Positions 30,301-40,229 of a stretch of 64,000 nt of DNA are shown in pieces. The DNA is from Caecitellus pseudoparvulus (Eukaryota > Bigyra: Bicosoecida). How positions within the stretch are numbered: the first letter of the stretch is position 1; each line of letters starts with the position of its first letter. The stretch lies in assembly GCA_965644315.1 (NCBI GenBank), contig CBFFRQ010000057.1, forward strand, positions 62,001 through 126,000. The letters run 5' to 3'. The notes under the pieces are model-generated. The model was not told the DNA's origin. It saw nothing but the letters and a program-made list of their open reading frames with translations, and did no database searches. The position numbers were made by a program, and so were the translations under genes.

Positions 30301-33300
30301 AGAGCTGCGGGCACTGCCAGGGTGCTAGCTTGCAGCCGGGCGCGAGCTGTGCCAAGGGGGGTAAGCTTAGCAGCGCTTCGCGATGCAGGGGTGGCTGACG
30401 GCACCAATAGGGATGCAGCGTCAACGCGAGGGCTGTCAGCGTCGCTTGCCCGGCGGCGAACGTGTCCCCCCCCCTCCTCCTCTGGCGAGGTGGACGCCTT
30501 CACCCGTGGCAGGGAAGGCGTGTGATCTGGCGTGCGCAGGCGATCCGCTGACCGCAAGTGAGCGGCAGCCAGGCGCCCTGCCGCTGACACTGGGCGACCA
30601 GCTGTGCCATCTGCCACCGTGCCTCCCCGCACGGAGTGGGCCTCAGCGAAGGCAGACATGCGATCGCCTTCGTCTGCTGTCGGCATGCGAGGGCCCTGTG
30701 CATGCAACTGGCGCAGAGCCTGGAACTCGGCCAAGATGGCGTCTGCCGTCATGGGTGGCTCGTACGCAGCCCCTTCCTTCTGAAACGGCACGGTGGGGTG
30801 CATGGTTGCTGTGCCCAAGCCAGGGTCAGGCTGGGCCGGCGCGGACGCTTCGGGCAAGCTGAAGAAGGAAGCTTCCAGATCTGTGGTGGGGCTAGAGGCC
30901 TGTGCGATGGGCGGCTTTTGGCCGGAGCTGTCCACCTGCTCAGCACTGCGGGCAGGGGTGAGGAGCAGCGCACGCAAGCTTGTGCCGATGTCCATGCCAC
31001 TCTCCAAAGCAGAGGACGCCGAGAAGCCCCCAGCGGGCAAGGTCTGCAGCATGCTGCCACGCGACGCACCATTTTGGGCCTTTGCACTGCGTTTGGCAGG
31101 CTTGTGTGCGGAGGAGGTGGCGCCCGAGAGAGGGGGCAGTCCCCCCATGTCCTCCTCATCCTCCTCCAACGCAATGCCAGCGACAGACAGGGTGCGTCCC
31201 ACGTCATGTGCCTGTGAGGACTTGCCTGTGGCAAAGTGGTCTCGCGCGTTCCCCAGCGCGGCTGCCCTCACGCCCCGCACACCGCCCACGACGACTCCCC
31301 CGGTCGCAGACTCCAGTGCCTTGCGAAGTGCGCGGGGGGTCAGCGGCATCCCTGCCAGCTGGCTCAGGCGCAGGAGGTAGTGCGCATCGCGCTGGCGCTG
31401 GCCGCTCATTTGGGGCATTTCAGGCGGCACCACATTGAAGGCACGGGCCATGCTGTCGGAGCCTGTGCTCACGACGCGGGGGTCGGAACCTGCCAGCGGC
31501 CGTGAGTCAACGAGTGGCGAGTGGAAGAGCACACCGGGCTTGCTGTGCTGAGCCCAGTCGCTTGCGTCAGGACCTGAGGAGGCCAATTCCTCATACCCTG
31601 CGAAGTATGGCGTCACAGCCCCAGCTGTCACACGCGCAAGCTCGGCTCCACTGGAGCCAGACTGTTGCGCAGTCTGCCCACGCAAGCGGGCATCCGCGGC
31701 AGGCGTGCCTTTGTCTCGCTCAGCGGCTTCCTCTGCCTTCCGAGCAGCCCTGCCCGCCTTTCCTGTGTACGCAGCGGCTTTCTTCTGAGCCATCCACGCC
31801 AGGAGCTCTGCGCCAACTCCCTGCCGCACGCCCCCTGGCAACGTGGAAGGGGAGCCTGCCGCCTGCCGCGTGGCCTTTGAAAGCCCCAACACAGCCATGT
31901 TGGCAGACTTCAACGCTTCCTCGGCTGCCTTGGGGGTGCCACTGGACAGCCCGGAGGCCAGAACACCCTGTGACAGTTGCCCCGCTGGCATGCGGGACTG
32001 GGGCGTGCGGCTTGCTAGTGCTTGGGATCCTGGCAAGCTTGCTCGTGACACTCCACTCTCGGGCCCGTCGGGGCTGGTGCCCTTGCCGGCCGCCACCAAC
32101 TGCTCATACGTACGAGGAGCCTGCACTCCCAGCCCTTGTGCCAGTGCGTCAATGAGGCGGCCCAGTCGCAGCTCGATCAGTCCCAAGTATGTGCCAACAG
32201 TGTCTGGCGTCACGCCCGACTTCAGCAAGCTGTCGAGCTGCGTCTTGGCATACTGACGAGCCGTCTCCATGTCCTCCCCTGTCAGCTGAACGCCATCGTG
32301 TGAAATGGTGCGGTTCACAAGAGCACTCCCCTTCGTGCCACCTCCCTCACCCTCGCGGCTGGTTGTTCTGGTCGGCAGAGGTGTGCTCATGCTGACTCGG
32401 CGCTGACGGGGCTGTGGGGATTCCGCCCGCATCAGCAGTTCAACCACATCAACGTCTTCCTCGGCTGTCTCCACGCCCGGCCTGGTGTCAGCATCCTCAG
32501 GCTCTTGCGGCCGTGCTTTGTCATGCTTGCTTTCGCCACCACCCTCCACAACTCGAGCCCCAAGGCGCTCATAAGAGCCGGGTTCATCCCCTGCCGAACT
32601 GGCTTTCAACGCCGCCACATGCTTGCGGTCCACATGACCCCGCCAGCTGGCTTGTACGATGGTGGCAGCCTTGGCTTCGCTTGCAGCGGCTGCATGCTTG
32701 TCTGCAAGGGCTTGCATGTCAGTCAGCGACTCGCTGCCCGTGGCCTTGGAACGAACACTGTGTCCCCGCCAGCGAGCCTGAATGCTCGTGGCTGCCGCAT
32801 GGGAGCGTGGAGATGAAGCAGTGGGGATTCTAGGACTAGAAATCGCGCCTGATGGGAGCGCAGTGGATGCCTTGGGTGGGGCGGGCGCCGATGTCTCTCC
32901 ATCACTGTCCTCCTGCTCAGGCGGCGTCGGCGCCTCCAATGCCGTCAGAAAGAAGCCAACGTCTTCTCCACCACCTTCTTCATCAGACCTGCTGCTGCCT
33001 TCTTCGCGCTCAGAAAGCGGCGCTGGGGAGACGGCAAAGGCAGCCTCCTCGTCGCCTTCCACAGGCGTATCGAGCGTCGACGTCACGGGGCGCTGGGCTC
33101 GCCGACACAGCACGATGTGGTGCAATGCCTCGTCAAAAATTGTCCTTTTGGCGCCCGTCGTGGCAAACATGCCACTGACCATGCTGGCGGCGCTGCGAAT
33201 GGCTGCCTGGGTCACTGCAGCAGACGCATCCTCTGCTTCACGATCCCTGCGGAGGCGCAGCAACACGCGTTGCAAGAGCAACACCTCAGCGTGGGCTGTC

Positions 33301-34507
33301 GCTGTGGCTTCCGCGCGCGCTTGTGCCTCGGCAGCTGCAGTCAGCTGCAAGCTCTCCAGGGTGAGCAGCTGCTGCCGCAGCTCCGAACGGACGTCGCCCA
33401 GCCGCTTCGCAAGCTGGTAGTTGGTGTCCGACGTTCCGTGGAACTGGTCCAGCGCCTCTTGGATGCTGTCCGTGCCCGTGGCATCCGTGACATGTGCGAA
33501 TGCTGCCCGGACGGCGGCAATGTCAACCTCCATAGCCTTGATCTCGTGCTGCAGGTAGGCGACATCCTCTCCCAACTCCCGCACCTCCCGCCGAATGCTG
33601 GCCTCCTGCTTCACATCAAGAGTGCCGGCAAAGGCCTCAGGGGACACCAGCTCCTCTGGTTCCATGTGCATCTCCGAGACAGTTTGAAGGCCATGGTAAA
33701 TGGAATCGATTTCGTCCACCAAGGCATTGCGCAAGTCCTCAAACCGTGTCGCGTCCACCTTGGCAACCGCACTCATTTCCTCCCGGCGCTCCACCAGCAT
33801 GTCCTGCTCCTCCAGCACCTGGTTCGCACGCTCCAGTGCCAAGGCCAGCCGGTGCTTCAGTGACTGCAGCTGCCCCTGCTTCTTCTCGAAATCCTCGTCC
33901 AGAGCGACATTCTCGCGACGCAACGCGTTGATGCTGGCTTTCAGCGAGGACAACTCAGCATGCACATCGTCGCGCCGGCTGCGCTTGCGGTTTAGCTCCC
34001 GCTCCAGACGCCCTGACAGGCGCTCTTGGTACTTCAACATGGCCTGGGTCTTCTTGTTGACGCCGCTGCTGCGAACGGCATCCACCTTCGGCCCCAGCTC
34101 CTTCTGAGCCCGCTGGGCCCCCACGATTCCCTCCTTTGTTGCCTGGATGGCCAGATTCAGCTGCTCCAGGCGCCGTGTTTGCTCCGCAATTCTGAAAAGG
34201 CGCGCGTATGAGTCGTGCTGTGCGGGCTCAGCAAGCAAACGACGCCTTGACAGGTGCTGACCAGGCAGTCGCACGCGACCACACCAGCAACCCCACCGGA
34301 CACCACTTACCCCCTGGCAAGGACGACATTCTTCTTCTCAAGAGACAGCACAATGGCTTCTCCTGCGCTTGATGACTGCTTTCTGCGGGAGCTTGCGGTG
34401 CCTGACTTCTTGCTTCGGCCAGTGCTGCCCAAGGCTGGTGACGGGCCACCTGACGCCACTGGCCCTCCGCTGCTGGACAGCTCTGCCGCAACAGGCGTTG
34501 AGGCCAT
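27333..34507 (-). CDS. ODAD3/CCDC151-like coiled-coil protein with IQ motifs and giant disordered tail
   Basis: Two exons, 34507-34311 and 34191-27333, give 2351 residues; the 119-nt intron has a consensus GTAAGT donor and CTTTTCAG acceptor. Residues about 60-450 form a long coiled coil resembling outer dynein arm docking proteins: IAEQTRRLEQLNLAIQ, a Gly-containing break (DAVRSSGVNKK), LKYQERLSGRLERELNRK, NALRRENVALDEDFEKK, and DTNYQLAKRLGDVRSELR (compare the family's FNYVNE.NNEIE). Two IQ motifs follow near 538 and 581 (IQARWRGH, VQASWRGH). A helical patch (VGTYLGLIELRLGRLIDAL) lies farther on. The remaining about 1600 residues are Ser/Ala/Pro/Arg-rich and disordered, far longer than the roughly 600 residues of usual ODAD3 proteins. 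ODAD3 versus the related ODAD1/CCDC63 is not resolved. Confidence 0.72.
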
Positions 34508-34723
34508 GACGCGTGGCTGGGAAACGATGAAAATCTCCGCGAGCCCAGGCTTTCTGGTCTTTTTGGCTATGGTTTTCGTTTTGAGGTGGGTAAGAGTTGC
34601 TGCGCACGGCCGCAGGGCCGGGATCCCTTCTCAAACCTCAACCACAGCCGGAGCTTCCTTCCTAAAAGCAACAAAAATCGAATGGCTGTGTGCATTTGGA
34701 GTTCTTGGCATTCGCATGAAGGC

Positions 34724-35421
34724 TCATGCCTGGGCAGCTGGCTGGGAAGTGCTGCCGAGGTAGGCCAGATATCCCACCAACCCCAGGCCAACAGCCCAGA
34801 CGAGAGACCGAGTCGTGGTCTTCCACTTCTGTGCACCAGTCACGTACAGCCATGTGTACAGCAGGCGCGTACCCACCCATGCAGTTGTAATGGGTGTCAG
34901 GCTATCCTCAGGCACTCCGTTTACCTTGGCAAGCAGCACCGCAGCCGTCCTGCAAACGAAGCGCGCAGACACCGTCAGACACGGGCCAGCTGCAGAACGA
35001 GGAGAGCGATGATTACGCACATGAACACAAATGCCTCAACAGCGTTTTCATGGCATGACTGGCACCGCTGGATGAATCTGGGAAGCGCGGAGCCGTGCGG
35101 AAATTGAGCCGCAACACGCCAGCCCTGCGCTGCATGCCACGCACTGTGCTGCCGCCTCATCCCCCTTCTTCGCAAGGTTCTTGACTGCAGCTGCAGCACC
35201 TTCACGAGGATTGTAGTTGTATCCCTTGATTTGCTGCGAAGAGGTGCCCCCGCAACGCGAGGTAAGACAATGAGTGGAGAATGGTGTGTTGCGCGCTGCC
35301 AGTTCACCTTGTTTGACACGATGCTCAACACCTTCAGAGTGTGCGGGACAAAAACCAAAATCAGAGCGACTGGGATGACGCCATTGGAAGATACCTTCAC
35401 GAGACCAGTCAAGGACTCCAT
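34724..35421 (-). CDS. MAPEG-family membrane protein (microsomal GST / LTC4-synthase type)
   Basis: Four exons, 35421-35308, 35233-35145, 35077-35021 and 34949-34724, give 161 residues, the usual MAPEG size (introns 74, 67 and 71 nt). Four membrane helices are visible: VIPVALILVFVPHTLKVL, NAVEAFVFMTAAVLLA (spanning the last join), TTAWVGTRLLYTWLYVTG and SLVWAVGLGLVGYLAYLG. Family signatures are GYNYNPRE (the GYDNxNPR loop) and SCHENAVEAF (the AHQNxxEAF helix). MAPEG enzymes are trimers of the ER or outer mitochondrial membrane acting in glutathione-dependent detoxification or lipid mediator synthesis. The substrate cannot be read from sequence. An upstream in-frame ATG at 35727 would add a hydrophobic stretch, but the core is complete from 35421. 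Confidence 0.86.
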
Positions 35422-35895
35422 GTTGATGGGGCGGAAGTTGGGTCGCCAATGTGACAAAGCCACCAAGCCTGGAGAGGCAATCTGGCACTTGAGAGCAAAA
35501 CGGCGGGAAGAAAGGCTTGGCAGAGCGTTGATAGAATTGTCTGTACGGTGCAATGTGTCCCAGATACCCTGCTTGGAACCCTGAGGGGGGGCGCACGCTA
35601 GCCTGGTCCCTGCGAAGTGCGAGACGATTCTGGAAAAGTGGGCATGCTTCACTCCCCTTTTCTCCATGATGCCCACCAGCACCACCGGCACAGTGACCAG
35701 TGCGGCGGCTAGCGCAGTCACTTCCACGGTGGTGACGACTGTAGGCTGTGGGATGGCGCTGCATGGTGGCAGTCGTGACAGGGGATGTGTGGGTGCAAGT
35801 CAGTGTGGGCATGGGGATGTGAGGGGGTGGCCGGGTGAGTGTGTGAGGGGCAGCGCTGATGTGGGTTGAGGCGGTGTGTATTGTGGGTGTGATGG
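35422..35895. other. Intergenic region between MAPEG and zinc-finger genes, GT-rich part
   Basis: 474 bp on the promoter side of the MAPEG gene and the 3' side of the zinc-finger gene. The segment 35780-35895 is strongly GT-biased on the plus strand (CA-rich in the zinc-finger transcript). It includes the alternative upstream ATG (35727) of the MAPEG frame. No RNA gene seen. Confidence 0.45.
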
Positions 35896-37041
35896 TCATG
35901 TGTGTATGGTGCGGATGTGTCTCTTGAGGTTGCCAGCCTCGCCATACCTCTTGTCGCAGTGCGGGCAGTGGTGGTCTTTGATCCCTGTGTGCACAGTGCG
36001 GATGTGCTTCTTGAGATTGCCAGCCGTGCCAAATGCCTTGTCGCAGCATGGGCAGTGGTGGTCTCGGATGCCTTCATGCACTGTGCGGATGTGGGTCTTG
36101 AGACTGCCAGCCGTGGAAAACCTCTTGTCGCAGTGCGGGCAGTGGTGGTCTCGGGCACCCTCGTGCACAGTGCGGATGTGGGTCTTCACGTACGCAGCAG
36201 TGCAAAACGCCTTGTCACAGTGTGGGCAGTGGTGGTCTCGGGCGCCCTCGTGCACTGTGCGGATGTGGGTCTTGAGACTGCCAGCCTGTGAAAAGCTCTT
36301 GTCACAGTGCGGGCAGTGGTGGTCTCGGGCACCCTCGTGCACAGTGCGGATGTGGATCTTGAGATCGGCAGCAGTGCAAAATGCCTTGTCACAGTGTGGG
36401 CAGTGGTGGTCTCGGATGCCTTCATGCACGGTGCGGATGTGGGTCTTGAGATGGCCAGCCTGTGAAAAGCTCTTGTCACAGTGTGGGCAGTGGTGGTCTC
36501 GGGCGCCCTCATGCACGGTGCGGATGTGGACCTTGAGACTGCCAGCAGTGCCAAATGCCTTGTCACAGTGCGGGCAGTGGTGGTCTCGGGCACCCTCATG
36601 CACGGTGCGGATGTGTGTCTTGAGGCTGCCAGCCTCGCCAAATGCCTTGTCACAGTGCGGGCAGTGGTGGTCTCGGGCACCCTCATGCACGGTGCGGATG
36701 TGGACCTTGAGATGGCCAGCCTCGCCAAACGCCTTGTCACAGTGTGGGCAGTGGTGGTCTCGGGCGCCCTCGTGCACAGTGCGGATGTGGATCTTGAGGT
36801 CGCCAGCTCGTCCAAATGCCTTGTCACAGTGTGGGCAGTGGTGGTCCCGCGCGCCTTCATGCACTGTGCGGATGTGGGTCTTGAGATTGCCAGCCTCGCC
36901 AAACGCCTTGTCACAGTGCGGGCAGTGGTGGTCTCGGGCGCCCTCATGGACGATGCGAATGTGCCGCTTGAGTTTTGCAGCTCCACTGAAGCTCTTCCCA
37001 CACACAATGCACACCACACGACCACCCACACCTGCCCCCTC
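35896..37041 (-). repeat. Tandem 87-bp zinc-finger repeats
   Basis: Thirteen consecutive C2H2-encoding units of 87 bp with very high identity. The core is the Cys codons, the CAC/GTG-rich His box and the EGARDHH linker. Differences cluster in the codons for recognition-helix positions -1, 3 and 6. The antisense strand also stays open across the array because of the repeat composition. Confidence 0.85.
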
Positions 37042-37941
37042 ATGACATTCATGCCTGTGCTCCTCCACAGCACCCCACGACTCCAGCACCACATCGCACA
37101 GCATGCACCGAGGCACGCCCTGCACACGCGCTCCTGCGCCTCGCCCCACATCTGACCCCGCCGCCCCAGCCACCTCGCCCTCGCCCTCGCCCTCGCCCTC
37201 GCCACGCGCCATGCTCGCTCCCACATCGCCCAGGGCGTCGCCCCCGCGCCCACTGCCGCCACGGCTGCCGCTGGCCACCTCCTCACATGCCGCCGTGCTG
37301 CCACTGCTACCGCTGTTGTCACTGTCCCACTCGCTGCCACTGCTGTGCCTCCTGCCACCGCCACCGCACTCCTCGACACCACCCACGCCCACACACCCCC
37401 CCGCCCCCCACTCCCCACAGCTGCTCGACCCCCCACTGCTCGTCACCGTCAACCCGCCACAACTCGCTCCGCCACTCCGACCACCACCGACCACACCTCT
37501 CACGCCCACCTTCCACAGTACCACGTCCGCCACCGTCCCCACACGCCACTGGGCAGACCATGACGGCAGCTCACCGTGCACTGCTGCCAAGCCCGCACGC
37601 GTCACGCCCTCCAACCGCCCCACCTGTGCCGCTGACTCTCCACACACCTCGCCACCACGCCCTGCGCCCACGCACTGACCGTCTCCATCACACAACGCGC
37701 CGCCGACACACCCCGCCACCACACCCGGCGCCTCGACACCACACGCTGTGCCACACTTCCTCTTGCAGGGACTGGTCTGGCCTCCCGCCAGCCTGCGCTT
37801 CGCGCCCCCCACGGCGCTCACCCTGCCCGCTTGCCTTGCAGGCGCTGCGCCGCGCCTCAAACTGCGCCGGCACGCCACGCCGGGCTGCCTCGTGCCCACA
37901 CAGCTCATGATGGGAGCGTGGGGTAGGGCAGCAGTGTGCAT
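35896..37941 (-). CDS. C2H2 zinc-finger array protein
   Basis: Probable nuclear DNA-binding protein of 681 residues in one open frame. The N-terminal about 290 residues are low-complexity (Gly, Ser, Cys-rich, with a GEGEGEGEGE run), and the start at 37941 is uncertain because the composition is weakly protein-like. The C-terminal part holds 14 C2H2 units: one degenerate (CMLC...H), then 13 with the C-x2-C-x12-H-x4-H spacing. Most read CPHCDKAF....LK.HIRTVH, and the period is 29 residues (87 bp). The linker is EGARDHH or EGIRDHH, not the common TGEKP. The framework is nearly invariant, while helix positions -1, 3 and 6 vary. The protein ends six bases after the last finger's His (HT, stop). 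It is divergent from NDUFAF7. Confidence 0.85.
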   Translation of the reverse strand: MHTAALPHAPIMSCVGTRQPGVACRRSLRRGAAPARQAGRVSAVGGAKRRLAGGQTSPCKRKCGTACGVEAPGVVAGCVGGALCDGDGQCVGAGRGGEVCGESAAQVGRLEGVTRAGLAAVHGELPSWSAQWRVGTVADVVLWKVGVRGVVGGGRSGGASCGGLTVTSSGGSSSCGEWGAGGCVGVGGVEECGGGGRRHSSGSEWDSDNSGSSGSTAACEEVASGSRGGSGRGGDALGDVGASMARGEGEGEGEGEVAGAAGSDVGRGAGARVQGVPRCMLCDVVLESWGAVEEHRHECHEGAGVGGRVVCIVCGKSFSGAAKLKRHIRIVHEGARDHHCPHCDKAFGEAGNLKTHIRTVHEGARDHHCPHCDKAFGRAGDLKIHIRTVHEGARDHHCPHCDKAFGEAGHLKVHIRTVHEGARDHHCPHCDKAFGEAGSLKTHIRTVHEGARDHHCPHCDKAFGTAGSLKVHIRTVHEGARDHHCPHCDKSFSQAGHLKTHIRTVHEGIRDHHCPHCDKAFCTAADLKIHIRTVHEGARDHHCPHCDKSFSQAGSLKTHIRTVHEGARDHHCPHCDKAFCTAAYVKTHIRTVHEGARDHHCPHCDKRFSTAGSLKTHIRTVHEGIRDHHCPCCDKAFGTAGNLKKHIRTVHTGIKDHHCPHCDKRYGEAGNLKRHIRTIHT
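37174..37203. repeat. Hexanucleotide microsatellite (CTCGCC)5
   Basis: Five perfect copies of CTCGCC on the plus strand encode the alternating Gly-Glu run in the zinc-finger protein's N-terminal region. Length variation would be in frame. Confidence 0.9.
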
Positions 37942-38283
37942 TTATGTGCTACATGTGATGTGTGTGTGTGTGTGTGCTGTGTGTGGCCGGGAAGTGGTGC
38001 GCGGGGCGAAGTGTGCGGGGGGGGCAGGAGAGACTCGCCGGCGAGCTGCTCGGGCTGCACGCTCGACTCCACGCGCCTACGCCCAGCCCCAAGCCACCAC
38101 TGCCCCCACGCCCCCACATCACACACGGCCACCTGCACGCCAGCCGCCCATGAGCATGCTGCGGTGTACGACTTAAATCATCTTTCACTCCGTTCGCACG
38201 TTGTCCTCTCGTGCCATCCGCTTGCTTGGAGTGCTGCTTGGTCTGGCAAATTCCGCAGCAGACAGCGCTGTCAGCTCCTCGCC
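37942..38283. other. Divergent intergenic region zinc finger / NDUFAF7, with (TG)9
   Basis: 342 bp between divergent start codons, so it presumably carries both promoters. It contains a (TG)9 dinucleotide tract at 37959-37976 just upstream of the zinc-finger ATG, followed by more TG-rich sequence. No TATA box or RNA gene recognised. Confidence 0.5.
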
Positions 38284-40229
38284 ATGCTCGCACGATGCTC
38301 TCGGCAAGCGCTAGTTAGGCGACTTTCCCAATTTTGGCGTCTAGCAGTGCCTCAGTGCGCCTTGCCTCGGGCTCACTTTGGTCAGGACACGCGACAAGGT
38401 GACCCCGAGGCTGACTTGGTGCACGTCAAACAAACCCCTCTCGTTGACGATCTTGAAGCAGCTGTGAGTGGCCCTCCGCTCCAGCGGGTGAGCTCCGTTT
38501 CTCAAATCTACTTAACCACGTTCTGCAGATTCTCACACGAGGCCCCATGAACATGTCTGACTTCATGCGTCATGTGCGGCTTGCATATGCGAGTCCGAGC
38601 CCGCTTGCTTTCCAGCCGACTTCACTCGCTTCCCGCAGTGCTTGCGACACCCAGAGCATGGGTATTACATGCAGAGCAACGTCTTTGGTCGATCAGGGGA
38701 CTTTATCACCTCCCCTGAGATCAGCCCGCTGTTTGGGGAGCATATTGCCTTCTGGTGCGGATCGCGCTGTGCAGCTGCAGCGAGGTGACATCATGCACGT
38801 GTCCTTTCACGCCGATCCATCCACAGGGCGATCTTGTTGTGGGAGCGAATGGGAAAGCCAGAGGAGTTCCACATCATTGAGCTTGGCCCTGGCACTGGCA
38901 AACTCATGAGTGACTTCTTGCGCATGGCAGGTCGCATGCCTGGATTTTATAAAGCTCTCACACTGCACATGGTGGACGTGTCGCCAGCTCTGAAACTGCG
39001 ACAGGCGAAGTCTTTGGGTGTCCAGCCTCCCGCTGGTCTGAAGTTGTCCGTGGAGCTGTTTTCTGGATCTGAGGGGGAAGCGGGGGCGCAAGCGACGTTG
39101 CAGATCCCAGTTGGCCCGAAGGTCTCTTGGTACGCTTCCTTGGGATCCGTTCCCCCTTTGGGTCCGAACCTCATCCTGGCGCACGAATTGTTTGACGCGC
39201 TCCCTGTGCACCAGTTTACATACACAGCCGAGGGTTGGCGCGAGCTGTGTGTGGATGTGGCGGAGGATGGAGCCGCTGGTCCAGACGAGCCGCCATTCCG
39301 CATGGTCACTGCCCCGCACGTTACGCCGGCCCTTGCTGCGTTTCTTGGCCTGACGGGTGACACGACCCAGGGGCGCGGCACCGGTGTTTCGCCAAGGGAG
39401 GCAGATACTGTTCAGGCGTTGCTGAGCGGTCAGGATGAAGCGGATCTGTCAGCTGCCAATGACTTGTGGACCAGCATTCAAGACGTGGCAGCCCGCCTGG
39501 AAGCTCTAGAACAGCAGGGGGGTAGTCAGGCGCCAAGCAGCCCCCTTCCGCATCCTCCCAGCGGGGATGATCCGGCTAGTAGCGAAACGTATGCCGCGCT
39601 GCGCGTGGGCTCTCAGACAAACAAGCTGAGAATGGCTGCTGGAAAGGAGGGCGACGTGGTTGAGTTTTCGCCTGCTGCAGCTGGTCTGGCATATGAAATT
39701 GCAAGTCGTGTGGCCTTATTTGGAGGGGGTGCCTTGATCGTTGACTATGGACACAATCACGCTGCAGGTGCAAGTGTCAGGGGCATCAAGGATCACAAAT
39801 TTGTTTCGCCGCTGGCTTTCCCCGGACGTACAGATCTGAGCGTAGATGTTGATTTCTCGCAGCTCGCACACGCTGCAAAGACGGCTGGCGGCATTAGCGT
39901 GCAAGGTCCCATCACACAGAGTGAATTCCTTCAGCGGATGGGCATCGTGGAGCGTCTGCAGCAAATCGTGGATACGGAGGGAATCAGTAAGTTTATCATG
40001 CCAGGCCTGAGCTGTGTGTTTTTCCTTTTGCAGGCTTGTGTGCTGCCAACTCTCCCACTCTGCAGGTGAAAGTGACAAGGAGGCAGTCATGTCGCAAGTG
40101 GAGCGCCTGGTGTCGCCGGACGCCATGGGCAGTATTTATAAGTTTATGGCATTTATCAGTCAGGAGGCTGCCGATGATGATGCTGGAGAAGTGCCAGGCT
40201 TCCCACCGCCTCCAGAATCTGGACGGTGA
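38284..40229 (+). CDS. NDUFAF7: NDUFAF7 / MidA, complex I assembly arginine methyltransferase
   Basis: Mitochondrial SAM-dependent methyltransferase; in animals it dimethylates an Arg of the complex I subunit NDUFS2 during assembly. Five exons, 38284-38463, 38529-38573, 38639-38754, 38827-39986 and 40066-40229, give 554 residues (introns 65, 65, 72 and 79 nt). The N-terminus (MLARCSRQALVRRL) looks like a presequence. Family blocks are TPLVDDLEAAILTRGPMNMS (join 1), DFMRHCLRHPEHGYY (join 2), GRSGDFITSPEISPLFGE, ELGPGTGKL (SAM loop, about 131-139), LAHELFDALPVHQF, VDYGHNHA and VDFSQLAHAAKT. An extra linker near residues 320-380 is longer than in animals. The choice of 38463 as first donor gives the best family alignment and a 65-nt intron. 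The 3' coding end overlaps the opposite gene by 70 bp. Confidence 0.92.

Noticed and set aside
35876-37045. A 389-codon plus-strand frame opposite the zinc fingers.
   Set aside because: It mirrors the 87-bp repeat; the minus strand encodes perfect C2H2 spacing.
38488-38528. A 41-nt first intron for NDUFAF7 using the donor at 38488.
   Set aside because: The donor at 38464 gives a 65-nt intron, the size of others here, and a better fit to the family's TPL...GP.....YM spacing.
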